Below are positions 44,480 through 54,230 of a stretch of 64,000 nucleotides of DNA, piece after piece (within the stretch, counting starts at the first letter, position 1; the number at the start of each line of letters is the position of its first letter). The notes below the pieces were generated by a model, which was not told where the DNA came from, made no database searches, and worked only from the letters and a program-made list of their open reading frames with translations. The stretch comes from Haloarcula laminariae (GTDB lineage Archaea; Halobacteriota; Halobacteria; Halobacteriales; Haloarculaceae), in the NCBI RefSeq assembly GCF_025457605.1, contig NZ_JAMZFY010000001.1:1674001-1738000 (forward strand), read 5' to 3'. A program made the translations under genes and the position numbers.

Positions 44480-45094
44480 ATGAGCGCCGACGTGACGGAC
44501 CTGTTGGGGGACCAGCGAATCAATGCGCTCCTCTCGTGGGCCGTCGTCGGGCTGATACTGGCGGCGGTCGCGGGCAGCGTCGCGAGTGGCGAGCTGTTGT
44601 GGGCGGCGTTTACCGGCGCCCTCGCCGCCATCGTGCTCCTGCCGCCGCTCTCGTACCGCAGCGTCGACGCGATGCTCCCCTGGGAGATGGTGTTGCTGTC
44701 GGCGTTACCGGTCGTCGGGCGGCTGTTCGCGTCGGTGCCGGTCACCGGCAACCTCGCGACGTATCTCTCGGTCGCCGCGGTGGCGCTTATCGTCGCCGTC
44801 GAGTTACAGCTGTTCACGCCGGTGAAGATGACGCCCCGGTTCGCCGTCGCCTTCGTCGGGGTCGCCACGATGGCGGCCGCCGGCGTCTGGGCCGTCGTTC
44901 GGTGGGGCGCCGACCGGACCCTGGGGACCGCGTTCATCCTCGACCCGGCGCTGTCGGAACACGCCGTCGAAGAGGCGCTGATGTGGGAGTTCGTCGCCTC
45001 GACGCTCGCCGGCGTCGGCGCGGGGGTGGTCTTCGCGCTGTACATCGGCTACAAGGTCGGGGCAGCACGGGTCCCCGAGGAGGTGCCACAATGA
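44480..45094 (+). CDS. Membrane protein of unknown function
   Basis: 204 residues from ATG 44480, about six membrane helices. The loops hold few charged residues, apart from PLSYRSVDAMLPWEM and a segment before the last helix (DRTLGTAFILDPALSEHAVEEALMWEFVAS). Its stop overlaps the next gene by four bases (ATGA), so the two membrane proteins are produced together and may form a complex. No family recognised. Confidence 0.72.
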   Translation: MSADVTDLLGDQRINALLSWAVVGLILAAVAGSVASGELLWAAFTGALAAIVLLPPLSYRSVDAMLPWEMVLLSALPVVGRLFASVPVTGNLATYLSVAAVALIVAVELQLFTPVKMTPRFAVAFVGVATMAAAGVWAVVRWGADRTLGTAFILDPALSEHAVEEALMWEFVASTLAGVGAGVVFALYIGYKVGAARVPEEVPQ

Positions 45095-45750
45095 GGCTCC
45101 GGGAGTACGTCGGAATCAGCCAGCCCCGACAGCGCCAGGCCACGTACGCGATGGAGGTCGCGCTGGTCTGTATCCTCGCCGTCGGCATCGCCACCGGGAG
45201 CACCGGCGTCATCGTCAACACCGGCGTCGGGCTGCTCGTGACACAGCTCCCGGCGCTGTTCGAACGGGACTACGGCATCGCGCTCGACCCGGCGCTGACG
45301 CTGTGGATTACGACGGCGGTGTTCCTGCACGCCGTCGGCGTCATCGGGCTCCCGTGGGCCGACGCGAACTTCTACAAGAGCATCTGGTGGTGGGACCACC
45401 TCACCCACGCCCTCTCCTCGTCTATCGTCGCCGCCATCGGCTACACGACCGTGCGGGCGCTGGACCGCCACTCCGAGGAGATATACGTCCCGCCGCGGTT
45501 CATGTTCGTGTTCATCCTGCTGTTCGTGCTGGCCTTCGGCGTCGCGTGGGAAGTCCTCGAGTTCTCCATCACGCTCGCGGCCGAGGCGACCGGCAACGCG
45601 ACGATACTCACGCAGTTCGGGCTCGGGGACACGATGCTCGACCTCGTCTTCGACACCATCGGCGCCATCGTGGTCGCGACGTGGGGGACCGCCCACCTGA
45701 CCGACATCGTGGGCCTCCTGGAGGAGTTCCTCGACGGCCGTGAGAGCTGA
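45091..45750 (+). CDS. Membrane protein (DUF2238/YjdF-like)
   Basis: 219 residues, about six membrane helices, starting MRLREYVGISQPRQRQ. Conserved-looking polar motifs inside the membrane, WWWDHLTHALSSSIVAAIGY, FGVAWEVLEFSITL and GLGDTMLDLVFDTIGAIVVA, resemble the YjdF/DUF2238 family (WWD.LTH, WE..E, DT..D). The acidic and His residues could bind a metal. Translationally coupled to the preceding membrane protein. Confidence 0.72.
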   Translation: MRLREYVGISQPRQRQATYAMEVALVCILAVGIATGSTGVIVNTGVGLLVTQLPALFERDYGIALDPALTLWITTAVFLHAVGVIGLPWADANFYKSIWWWDHLTHALSSSIVAAIGYTTVRALDRHSEEIYVPPRFMFVFILLFVLAFGVAWEVLEFSITLAAEATGNATILTQFGLGDTMLDLVFDTIGAIVVATWGTAHLTDIVGLLEEFLDGRES

Positions 45751-45795
45751 GCGAGCGAGGTTTTATACCGGTATCGTGTGAACGCGTAGCACGCC

Positions 45796-45996
45796 ATGGT
45801 GTTCAAGAAAATCACGCTGATAGGTACGAGTTCCGAGAGCTTCGACGCCGCCGCCGACGACGCTATCGAGCGGGCCGAAGCGACGCTCGACAACCTGATG
45901 TGGGTCGAAGTGGACGAGCTCGGCGTCGAGATAGCGAGCGTCGACGGACGGGAGTACCAGGCGGAAGTGACAGTGGCGTTCGAGCTAGAGGAGTAG
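45796..45996 (+). CDS. Dodecin
   Basis: 66 residues: [65 protein letters not shown]. Twelve copies form a hollow sphere that binds riboflavin or lumichrome pairs stacked between tryptophans; the Trp in LMWVEV is at the usual place. In Halobacterium it stores riboflavin and protects against light damage. GTTTTATACC about 35 bases above the ATG is the probable promoter. Confidence 0.95.
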   Translation: MVFKKITLIGTSSESFDAAADDAIERAEATLDNLMWVEVDELGVEIASVDGREYQAEVTVAFELEE

Positions 45997-46040
45997 GTAC
46001 GCAGCGAAGCGGTTCAAGACAAAGAGCGGCGACGCCGTAC

Positions 46041-46412
46041 TCAGGTGCGGAACGACTCGCCGCAGCCGCACTCGCTGACCACGTTGGGGTTCTCGACGTG
46101 GAACCCCGCGCCCTGCAGGCCGCCCTCGTAGGCCAGGACGGAGCCTTCTATGTAGTCGATGCTCGCGCCGTCGACGAACACGCGAAGCCCGTTGCGTTCG
46201 TAGACGGTGTCGCCGTCTTCCGGCTCGTGCTCGAAACGCATCCCATACGAGAGGCCCGCACAGCCGCCTTGCTGGACGAACAGGCGGAGTCCGGCCACGT
46301 CGGTGTCCATGTCTTCGCCCTCCAGTAGGTCGAGTGCCTCCTCGGCGGCTTCCTCGGTGACCCCGACGTTCTCGCCCCCGAGCTGTGGTTCGCCGTCTAC
46401 GGTGCTGCTCAT
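46041..46412 (-). CDS. Iron-sulfur cluster assembly protein (IscA/ErpA/HesB family)
   Basis: 123 residues. A-type carrier with the three conserved cysteines in QQGGCAGLSYGM and SECGCGESF. VTEEAAEEALDLLEGED..LRLFV starts the fold after a 17-residue head. It delivers 2Fe-2S or 4Fe-4S clusters to apoproteins. Single gene, convergent with dodecin. Confidence 0.93.
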   Translation of the reverse strand: MSSTVDGEPQLGGENVGVTEEAAEEALDLLEGEDMDTDVAGLRLFVQQGGCAGLSYGMRFEHEPEDGDTVYERNGLRVFVDGASIDYIEGSVLAYEGGLQGAGFHVENPNVVSECGCGESFRT

Positions 46413-46464
46413 ACGGAGTGGTGGGTCCCAGCCCTGTTAACCCTGACGCCGGCGTCCCGGTCCG

Positions 46465-47736
46465 TCACTCTTCGAACCGTTTTCGGACGCTCTCGGCGTG
46501 GGCTTCGAGCCCCTCGGCCTCGGCGAGCGTGGTAATCGTCTCGCTGATGTCGGCAAGCGAGTCCTCGGAGAGACGCTGTACCGTCGTCGACCGGACGAAG
46601 GTGTCCACCGAGAGGCCGCCGGTGACGCGGGCGGCCCCGCCGGTCGGGAGGACGTGGTTCGGCCCGGCGGCGTAGTCGCCGGCCGCGACGGGGCTGTACG
46701 GGCCGAGGAAGACGGAGCCGGCGGAGGGGATGCGGTCCAGCAACGCCTCGTCGTCGTCCGCCTGGATGGAGAGGTGCTCGGCCGCGTACTCCTCGGCGAA
46801 CAGCACCGCCTCGCTCATCGAGCGGGCGTGGAAGACGCCGGAGGCGTCGCTTTCGAGCGCGGCCCGGACGACGGCCTCGCGCTCGCGCTCGCCGGCCTGC
46901 TCGTCGACGGCCTCGGCGACGGCCTCGGCCAGGTCCGCGTCGTCCGTGACGGCCACGACGGAGGCGTTCTCGTCGTGTTCGGCCTGTGCGACGAGGTCGG
47001 CCGCGACGAGGTCGGGGTCGGCGTCGCCGTCCGCGACGACCATGATTTCCGACGGCCCCGCGAGGAAATCGATGGCCACGTCGCCCCGTACTTCGGCCTT
47101 GGCGGCGGTGACCCAGCGGTTGCCGGGGCCGACGACGATGTCAGTCGCGGTCACCGACTCGGTGCCGTAGGCCAGCGCCGCGATGGCCTGGGCGCCGCCG
47201 ACCTGGTAGACGGCGTCGGCCCCGGCGGCGTGGACGGCCGCGAGCGTGACCGGGTTGACCGTCTCTGCGGGCGGCGTGGCGACGGCGACGTGCTCGACGC
47301 CGGCCACCTTCGCGGGGATGACGCCCATCAGCGCGCTGGAGGGGTAGGCGGCGGTGCCGCCGGGGGCGTAGACGCCGGCGCTGTCCAGGGGGCTGAAGCG
47401 CCGTCCGAGCTCTCGCCCCTCGAAGTCCTCGCGCCAGTCCTCGGGGCGCTGGCGCTCGTGGAACTCGCGGATGTTCCCGGCCGCGTCTTCGATGGCCGTC
47501 CGAATGTCGTCGTCTATCTCCTCGTAGGCGCGCTCGGCGGCGTCGGTGATGTCGACGTTCCCGACTTCGACGTCATCGAAGTCGCTGGCGAAGCGCCGCA
47601 GAGCCACGTCGCCCTCCTCGCGGACCGCGTCGACGATGTCGGCCACGTCGTCACGGACCGCGTCGACGCCCGCATCCCGGTCGAACAGCGCGGACCGCTC
47701 CTCGGGGCCGAGGTCGGCGACAGTACGTACGTTCAT
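46465..47736 (-). CDS. hisD: Histidinol dehydrogenase
   Basis: 423 residues from ATG 47736 (MNVRTVADLGPEERSALFDRD). Oxidises histidinol to histidine in two NAD-dependent steps, with zinc. Landmarks: YAPGGTAAYPSSALMGVIPAKVAGV, VYQVGGAQAIAALAYGT, VGPGNRWVTAAK, the zinc ligands in AQAEHDENA and the C-terminal AHAESVRKR, and NHVLPTGGAARVTGGLSVDTF. Other his genes are not in the window, as is usual for the dispersed his genes of haloarchaea. Confidence 0.96.
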   Translation of the reverse strand: MNVRTVADLGPEERSALFDRDAGVDAVRDDVADIVDAVREEGDVALRRFASDFDDVEVGNVDITDAAERAYEEIDDDIRTAIEDAAGNIREFHERQRPEDWREDFEGRELGRRFSPLDSAGVYAPGGTAAYPSSALMGVIPAKVAGVEHVAVATPPAETVNPVTLAAVHAAGADAVYQVGGAQAIAALAYGTESVTATDIVVGPGNRWVTAAKAEVRGDVAIDFLAGPSEIMVVADGDADPDLVAADLVAQAEHDENASVVAVTDDADLAEAVAEAVDEQAGEREREAVVRAALESDASGVFHARSMSEAVLFAEEYAAEHLSIQADDDEALLDRIPSAGSVFLGPYSPVAAGDYAAGPNHVLPTGGAARVTGGLSVDTFVRSTTVQRLSEDSLADISETITTLAEAEGLEAHAESVRKRFEE

Positions 47737-47780
47737 GGGTCGGCTTCGAGACGGGCGGAAAAACGGGTTTCCCTTCGCCG

Positions 47781-48434
47781 CTACCGGTAGACGGTCGAGG
47801 TGAGATGCAACACGGAGACGCCGCCGGTCGTCCCGACCAGCGCGGTGGCGACGACGACGCTCGTCAGCGACGGCAGCCCCCCGCCGCCCGTGCCGACGAG
47901 CAGGACCGCGGCCACGGCGACGGCGACACAGAGCAGGACCAGGTGAGCGAGCAGCCACGGGAGAACGTCCCGCAGCGCACCGAGCGTCCGTCCGAACCCG
48001 CTGCGGGTCTCGACGCCGACGCGCTGGCCCGGGCGGTAGTACTCCGCGGCCGTCGCGTAGCCGTCGCTCGCGCTGACTTGCTGTGGGGACCGCGGGTCGG
48101 CGCTCTCGCTTTCGGTCCCCTTTGCCATCCGCTCCGCGGCCTCTGCAACGGTCTCCCCGCCAGGACTGTCGCCGCTATCGCTCGCTTCGGAACCGTTCCA
48201 GCCGTCGAGGTGCTTTTGGACGTACGCCTCGTGACCCAGCCGGTCGTAGCGTGCCCGCTCCGTTTCGTCGGTGAGTACGTCCCTGGCCGTGGTCAGTCGC
48301 TTGAACCGGGCCTGGGCATCAGGGTCGTCGGTGACGTCCGGGTGGGCGGTCTTCACCTGCTCGCGGTACGCGCGGACGATGGACCGTTCGTCCGCGTCGG
48401 GGTCGACGCCGAGGGCGGCGTAGAGCGTGGGCAT
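47781..48434 (-). CDS. J-domain protein with C-terminal membrane helices
   Basis: 217 residues. A complete J domain at residues 1-65 (TLYAALGVDPDADERSIVRAYREQVKTAHPDVTDDPDAQARFKRLTTARDVLTDETERARYD) with the HPD motif that stimulates DnaK. A Ser/Gly-rich linker follows, then two membrane helices (about residues 158-178 and 186-208). The membrane anchor suggests it recruits DnaK to the membrane. Not linked to dnaK here. Confidence 0.88.
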   Translation of the reverse strand: MPTLYAALGVDPDADERSIVRAYREQVKTAHPDVTDDPDAQARFKRLTTARDVLTDETERARYDRLGHEAYVQKHLDGWNGSEASDSGDSPGGETVAEAAERMAKGTESESADPRSPQQVSASDGYATAAEYYRPGQRVGVETRSGFGRTLGALRDVLPWLLAHLVLLCVAVAVAAVLLVGTGGGGLPSLTSVVVATALVGTTGGVSVLHLTSTVYR

Positions 48435-48604
48435 GATTTTGGAGGGGTTGTTAAATCTATTGGCCGAATACCTACATGAAACTATCGACGGTTACGAACG
48501 CCGATACGCGCCGTGGTTCGAACGGCAGAACGGCTGGCTGGCCCGCACATCGGCCCCACAGCCGGTTCGACCACCTGTCGGACAGGGGCTGAGCGTGCGG
48601 GGAC

Positions 48605-50638
48605 CTACGCCAGCCACTCCTCGGGCTTCGTGTTGTAGTCGATGTCCGTCGCAGCGAGGTGCTCCACGTCGCTCCACTGGACGTCGTCGACCGACACCTC
48701 CTCGCCGTCGTAGCGGAGCCGCTTCCCGACCTCTTCGGGCTCCGGCTCGCGGTCCCGCCGCTTTGCGACCTCGATGTCGTGGTCGTCGAACTCCTTGACG
48801 ATAGTCAGCAGGTTCACGGGGCGGCCCCACAGCTCGAACACCCGTTTGAGGACCTCGATGGCCTGCTCGCGGTCCAGCGTGATGCCGTTGTACCGGTGGG
48901 CCAGCAGGAGCTCGTTGCGATTCCGGTAGTTGCCGTCCTGGACCACGATGGTCGGCTTGCCGAAGTTCGTGAACTGCAACATCAGCTTCTTTTTCACGTC
49001 CTCGTGGTCCGTCGAGGTGACCCGGTAGTCGCCGGAGGCGTGGGTGTACTCGTAGGTGAAGTAGTCGTTGTCGTCGACGAACTCCTGGGTGAGAAACTCG
49101 TCGAGGAAGGTCACGTCGTTGTGGCTCTCCCGTATCTCGCGCATCCGGTCCCAGCCGCGGGTGTACTCCACGTCCGCGAGGGCGTCGGCGACGCTGTCGT
49201 AGCGCGTGTCGTCGAACATGTACCGCGAGACCCGCTCCAGTTCGGCCTGGCCGACCCGCGAGACGAAACCGCGGTACTGTGGCTTGACCAGCGAGTAGTG
49301 GCGCTGGGCCAGCCCCTCGTAGGTCAGCACCTTCCAGGGGTATTTCGCCACGTCGAACGCCCCCTCGCGGGCTCTGGCCAGCGCGTCGGCGTCGACTCGC
49401 GGGTCCTCGGGGTCGAGCTCGTCCACGTGGCCGGGCACGTCCTGTAGCCACGCGGGCGGTTCCAGGTGGTCCTGTACCGCGGCGAAATCGACCACGTCGT
49501 GGAACGTCCGCCAGGTGATGCCGTCGACCCGGAGGAGACGCTCGACTATCTCGCGGCGGTTCTCGGTGTTCTCGACGTACTCCCACAGCTCCAGCCCGAG
49601 GCTGTAGGGGTTGAGCCCGGGCGACCCCAGGACCTGGGCCATGTGGTCCGAGTAGAGGACGAACTCGTCGTCGCCGGCGAAGCGCTCGCCGGTCATCATC
49701 AGCGACTCCCAGTAGGCGGCCCACCCCTCGTTCATCACCTTCGTCATCTTCTGGGGGGCGAAATAATACGCCTCCCGCCGCAGAATCTCCAGGACCTCCT
49801 TCTGCCAGTCGGCCATCTCCACGGCTTTCCCGGCGTTCTCGTCGTAGGCCATCCCGTGCTTTCGCAGGAAGCCGACGACGTCTTTCTGCGGTTCGCTGGG
49901 GAAGGTGACGCCGGAGTCCTCGTCGGACTGGGCGTCCAGCCACTCCTCGTCGAACACCTGCCGCTTGACCTCCTCTGAGAGGTCCAGCTCGTCCAGTTGC
50001 TCGCTGACGTCGACGCCCTCTATCTCTTCGAGCCGGTCGCGGGCCGTCTCGACCGGGCTGTAAGGCCGGTGCTGGTCGATGTTGTCCTCCAGACAGAGGA
50101 CGTGGTCGATAAACCGCTCGACGTCGCTGCGGTCGATGTCCGGGTCCTGCATGTGCTCCCGGATGGTGTCGGCGTGGCGGGCGAGCATCCCCGCGGCGTC
50201 GGGGCCGCGGCCGTCGCCGTCGTCCCCCGCCGCCCGCGGCGGGGCGCCGCCGCTGAACAGGCCGAACCACTCGTTGTTCGCGAAGAAGTCGGCGTGGGCC
50301 TCGACGTGGGTGATGACCGCCTTCTGGTCGGCCAGGGTGTTGGACTCCTGGAGGAACGCGTGGGAGGGGTCGTCGTTGTTGACGATTTCGAAGGCCTTCC
50401 CGCCGAGGAACTGCCCCTGTTTCTGCTGGCGGTCGTACTGCATCCCCCACCGCCAGTGGGGGTAGCGCTGCTGGAAGCCGCCGTAGGCGATGAGCTCGTT
50501 CATCTCGTCGTAGTCGACGACCCAGTAGTTCACCGGGTAGGGCGTCAGCCCCAGTTTCTCGGCGAGGTTGCTCGCCTCGCGGACCGGCTCTCCGAGTTCG
50601 TCGGCGATGCGCTGTTTCCGGAATCTGTCGTCGTTCAT
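48605..50638 (-). CDS. SpoVR family protein
   Basis: 677 residues from ATG 50638 ([21 protein letters not shown]). Family features: [82 protein letters not shown] and [18 protein letters not shown]. The function of SpoVR/YcgB proteins is unknown. The start overlaps the DUF444 stop (ATGA). Archaeal and bacterial operons of PrkA-DUF444-SpoVR are linked to stress and stationary-phase survival in E. coli (YeaG-YeaH-YcgB). Confidence 0.93.
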   Translation of the reverse strand: MNDDRFRKQRIADELGEPVREASNLAEKLGLTPYPVNYWVVDYDEMNELIAYGGFQQRYPHWRWGMQYDRQQKQGQFLGGKAFEIVNNDDPSHAFLQESNTLADQKAVITHVEAHADFFANNEWFGLFSGGAPPRAAGDDGDGRGPDAAGMLARHADTIREHMQDPDIDRSDVERFIDHVLCLEDNIDQHRPYSPVETARDRLEEIEGVDVSEQLDELDLSEEVKRQVFDEEWLDAQSDEDSGVTFPSEPQKDVVGFLRKHGMAYDENAGKAVEMADWQKEVLEILRREAYYFAPQKMTKVMNEGWAAYWESLMMTGERFAGDDEFVLYSDHMAQVLGSPGLNPYSLGLELWEYVENTENRREIVERLLRVDGITWRTFHDVVDFAAVQDHLEPPAWLQDVPGHVDELDPEDPRVDADALARAREGAFDVAKYPWKVLTYEGLAQRHYSLVKPQYRGFVSRVGQAELERVSRYMFDDTRYDSVADALADVEYTRGWDRMREIRESHNDVTFLDEFLTQEFVDDNDYFTYEYTHASGDYRVTSTDHEDVKKKLMLQFTNFGKPTIVVQDGNYRNRNELLLAHRYNGITLDREQAIEVLKRVFELWGRPVNLLTIVKEFDDHDIEVAKRRDREPEPEEVGKRLRYDGEEVSVDDVQWSDVEHLAATDIDYNTKPEEWLA

Positions 50639-51957
50639 TCTGACTCCTCCGTGCTGAGGATTTCGTAGATGGCGTCGACCACGTCCTCGGGCGAGGTGAC
50701 GTAGGCCACGGCGACGTTGTCCGAGCCCTGGAAGCTGCGTTCGACCTCCTCGGCGTGGGTCGCGTTGATGGCGTTGCCCGACGGCTGGGTCTCGACGTAG
50801 GCGTGGAGGTTCGCGGGAATCTCCTCCATCAGCGGGATGACCCGCTCCTCGGTGTCGTTCGAGGAGTTCTCGCTGTCGCCCGCCGCGAAGACGTAGCGGT
50901 TCCACTCGCTCCAGGGGTACTCCTCCTCCAGCACCGCGGCGGCCAGTTCGTACGCGCTGGAGATGCGGGTCCCCCCGCCCGAGCGGATGCCGAAGAACTC
51001 GTCGCGGTCGACCTCCCAGGCGTCGGCGTCGTGGGCGATGTAGACGAACTCGGCGTTGTCGTACTTGCCTTGGAGATACCAGTCCAGCGGCGTGAACGTG
51101 CGTTCGACCAGCTCGCGCTTCTGCTGGCGCATGCTCCCGGAGACGTCGCGGATGTTGACCACGACGACGTTCTTCTCGCGCTCCTCGACGATTTCGGGGT
51201 AGCGGTAGCGCTCGTCCTCGCGCCGGAACGGAATCTGGTCGACGCCCTCCCGGCGGATGCGGGTGGAGGTGTTCTCCCGCTCGACGCTCGCCTCCATCTC
51301 CTCGATGGAGTCGTACGTGGACTTCTCGTCGGCCGTGAGGTCGCCGTAGGCGTCGTCCAACCACGCCTTCGAGACGGGGATGTTGCCCTCGCGGGCCCAC
51401 TCGAAGACCGCCGCGGGGCCCCACCCCTCGACTTTCAGCGCCTCGTGGACGTAGGACTCGTCGAAGTCCATCGCGAGCTTGCGCTTGAGCCCCTGCTTGA
51501 ACAGCCGCTCGAAGTCGAGCGTCGAGGAGGGACCGCTCCGGGTGATGTCGGTGAAGTCGCCCTCCGTCTCCTCGACCACCGTCTTGCCCTTCGGGTCGAG
51601 GTCGAGCCCGAGCTGTTCGTCCAGCTCCTGGGCGAACTCCTCGGGGTCCATCTCGTAGTACTCGTGTTCGCCGCCCTCCTCGCCGGGCTCGCCGTCTTCC
51701 CCCTCCTCGTCCCCGTCGCCGGGCTGGGGCTGTGGCTGACCGACGGGGTCGCCCTCCTCGGCGCCCTCGCCCTGGCCGACACCGCCCTTGTCGCGCTGGT
51801 CGTAGGCGAACTCCGGCAGGTCGACTATCTTGATGGGTATCTTGACCTCGTCGTTCCGTGACTGGCCCAGGTCGCCGTACTGGATGAAATCCGCCAGGTC
51901 CTGGCGGCGCTCCTCGCCCACTTCGCGGTACCGTTCGAGGTCGTCTTTCAGTCCCAT
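50635..51957 (-). CDS. DUF444 (YeaH-type) von Willebrand A-like protein
   Basis: 440 residues. An N-terminal region includes an acidic Gly/Glu/Asp-rich stretch (about residues 60-105). The C-terminal half has a VWA-like domain with the MIDAS motif in [26 protein letters not shown] and [28 protein letters not shown]. It is the regular partner of PrkA-type kinases and may be a scaffold or substrate. Its 5' end overlaps the second PrkA gene by ten bases and its 3' end overlaps the SpoVR gene. Confidence 0.92.
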   Translation of the reverse strand: MGLKDDLERYREVGEERRQDLADFIQYGDLGQSRNDEVKIPIKIVDLPEFAYDQRDKGGVGQGEGAEEGDPVGQPQPQPGDGDEEGEDGEPGEEGGEHEYYEMDPEEFAQELDEQLGLDLDPKGKTVVEETEGDFTDITRSGPSSTLDFERLFKQGLKRKLAMDFDESYVHEALKVEGWGPAAVFEWAREGNIPVSKAWLDDAYGDLTADEKSTYDSIEEMEASVERENTSTRIRREGVDQIPFRREDERYRYPEIVEEREKNVVVVNIRDVSGSMRQQKRELVERTFTPLDWYLQGKYDNAEFVYIAHDADAWEVDRDEFFGIRSGGGTRISSAYELAAAVLEEEYPWSEWNRYVFAAGDSENSSNDTEERVIPLMEEIPANLHAYVETQPSGNAINATHAEEVERSFQGSDNVAVAYVTSPEDVVDAIYEILSTEESE

Positions 51958-54230
51958 CTGTAGCTCACCTGGCTCATGACGTGGCGGCTGGTCAGTTCGG
52001 CCGCGGCCTCGCTGTAGCCGTGCATCTCCATCATGTTCCGTATCGTCGTCTCCTTGAGTGCGGCCGTCTCGGTGCCGGAGGGCGGGTTATCCCACTGTGC
52101 CGGCTCGAAGTCCTCGTAGGCCCGCTTGACGTCGTCCCAGTCGTGGCTGCCCAGCACGGTCTTGATGACCGGAATCTCCTTCGGCGAGACGTCGCCGACG
52201 CGGAACTCCTCGTCGCGGCGCTGCCACGCGTGGCGGTTCAGCGCCGTGATTATCTTGTCGGTGCGGAACTTCGTGACCGCGTGGTCGGGCTCGTTGCCCT
52301 CGTAGTTCCTCTCGTCGAACCGCCCGAGGTGCTCTATCTCGAACACCTTCATCTTCAGCGGGTCCGGGTCGACGTACTCCCCGCGTTCGTTCTCTATCTG
52401 GTCGTCGGAGGCCCAGGCGTACACCTGCTCGATGTACTCCTCGACGGTGGCCTCGTCGACGCGCTTGTCCCGCATCATGGCGGCCAGCACGTCCCGCTCC
52501 TGTTCGCCGAAGACGTAGTTTTTCACCGGGACGACGCGCTCCTCGTACTCGGTCGCCTCGCCGGACGAGAACACCGGCGCGCCGTCCAGCCCCTCGGCGA
52601 TGGCGTTGAGCACGTCCCGCGGCATGATGACGTGTTCGACCGGCAGGTCGGGGTGGTGGCGGTCCTGTGTCTCGTGGAGCAGGTCGGCGACGACGTCCCG
52701 GACGTAGGTCACGGGGATGCCGTGGTCGCCGTCGGCGGCCGTCGTCTCGATGTCGTAGTCGTCGATGTCCACCCGCTCGTCGCCCTCCATCAGGTAGCCC
52801 CGGTCGAAGAGCAGCGCCTTCTCGACCAGGTCGAGCCCGGCCGGGACGTTCGAGTTGTCCAGCCGGGAGACGACGGCGTACAGCGCCGCCGCCTCGATAG
52901 TGTGGGGGGCGATGTCCTTCTCCGTCGGCGTCTCCAGGTCGTCCCTGACCGACACCGAGACGGGCTCTTGAATCCACGTCTCCAGCTCCTCCCAGGACTC
53001 GGGGTCCCAGACGCTGGTCTCGTTCGTCAGTTCCCGGCGGAGCAGCTGCGTCTCGAGCGAGAGGTTCGTCAGGTAGGTGAACTCGTGTTTGTCCAGCCGG
53101 CGCTTGAGCGCCTTCAGCGGGTCCTGGCCCTCCCGGTCGGCGTGTTGGTTCAGCTGGGCCTCCAGGTCGGGGTTCGAGATGATGACGAGCTGGGTGTCCA
53201 CGTCCATCCCGATGCCCTTGTCCAGCTTGACGCGGCTCTCGTCGGGGACGTTCAGCAGCTTCTGGAGCAGGTCGGCGTGCTGGGCGGCGTCCTCGACGAC
53301 CGTCAGCAGGCCGTTGCCCTGTGAGAGCACGCCGTCGTAGGAGAACGCCTGCGGGTTCTTCCGCCCCCGGGAGTCGAGTTCGCGGAGCATCCCGTGCATC
53401 CACGACCCGACGAGTCGTTCCTTGGGCGTCCCCTCGTCCTCGGAGTGGAGGACGCCGATGCCCCGCCCCACGTCCACGACGAAGTTCTTCACCCGGAGAT
53501 GCGAGGGGTCGGTGACCGCCGAAAAGAGGTTCTCCTCGCCCGCTCGGCGGTACTGCTCCTCCAGGAAGTCGTACGCCTCCCTGGAGAACGGGTCCAGTTC
53601 GCCGTCGACGCGAATCTCGATGTGGTCGTCGAGCCGGTCGTTTATCTCGGCCAGCAGCTCCTCGCGGACGTCTTTCGGGAACACCGTCAGCGGGTGGGCC
53701 TGTACCGGACTCTCGTACCAGTCGTCCTCGTCCTCGACGGGCGTGTCGCCGTAGGTCAGCGCGCTGTCGCTGCCGCCGGCGCCGGCGACGTTCCACTCCA
53801 CGGTGTAGCGCCGACCCTCGGGCGTCCGGGAGTACTCCCGCAGGCCGTTGATGAGACAGCGCTTGAGCTCCGATTTGCCCGTCGCCGTCGGTCCTTCGAG
53901 CCAGACTATCTTCTCGTCTTTCCCCCTGCCCGCCGCGATGGAGCGCAGGTCGTCGACGAAGGCGTTCAGGACCTCCGTGTTGCCCAGGATGGCGTGCTCG
54001 CCGTCGTTGTGGGGGTCGTCGAAGAAGCGGTAGCGCTCCTTCTCCTCGCCCTCCTCGATGACGGTCCGGGTGCCGGCGGCCTCGATGGCCGCCAGCAGGT
54101 ACTTCGAGGCGTGGGCGGCGATTCCGGGCGTCTCCAGGACGGTGTCGACGTACTCCCCGAGGCTCATCGGCTCCTCGTAGGTGGCATCGAGCGAGTCGTC
54201 GGCGCGGTCGATGTACTCCTCGCCGCTCAT
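51948..54230 (-). CDS. PrkA family serine protein kinase (second, divergent copy)
   Basis: 760 residues. The AAA+-type PrkA domain has Walker A GPTATGKS at residues 113-120 in [21 protein letters not shown], with [26 protein letters not shown] and [15 protein letters not shown] downstream. The C-terminal kinase-like region ends near [22 protein letters not shown]. It starts immediately after the stop of the first PrkA gene with no spacer. It shares layout but little sequence with that copy, so they may form a hetero-oligomer (inference). Targets unknown. Confidence 0.92.
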   Translation of the reverse strand: MSGEEYIDRADDSLDATYEEPMSLGEYVDTVLETPGIAAHASKYLLAAIEAAGTRTVIEEGEEKERYRFFDDPHNDGEHAILGNTEVLNAFVDDLRSIAAGRGKDEKIVWLEGPTATGKSELKRCLINGLREYSRTPEGRRYTVEWNVAGAGGSDSALTYGDTPVEDEDDWYESPVQAHPLTVFPKDVREELLAEINDRLDDHIEIRVDGELDPFSREAYDFLEEQYRRAGEENLFSAVTDPSHLRVKNFVVDVGRGIGVLHSEDEGTPKERLVGSWMHGMLRELDSRGRKNPQAFSYDGVLSQGNGLLTVVEDAAQHADLLQKLLNVPDESRVKLDKGIGMDVDTQLVIISNPDLEAQLNQHADREGQDPLKALKRRLDKHEFTYLTNLSLETQLLRRELTNETSVWDPESWEELETWIQEPVSVSVRDDLETPTEKDIAPHTIEAAALYAVVSRLDNSNVPAGLDLVEKALLFDRGYLMEGDERVDIDDYDIETTAADGDHGIPVTYVRDVVADLLHETQDRHHPDLPVEHVIMPRDVLNAIAEGLDGAPVFSSGEATEYEERVVPVKNYVFGEQERDVLAAMMRDKRVDEATVEEYIEQVYAWASDDQIENERGEYVDPDPLKMKVFEIEHLGRFDERNYEGNEPDHAVTKFRTDKIITALNRHAWQRRDEEFRVGDVSPKEIPVIKTVLGSHDWDDVKRAYEDFEPAQWDNPPSGTETAALKETTIRNMMEMHGYSEAAAELTSRHVMSQVSYRWD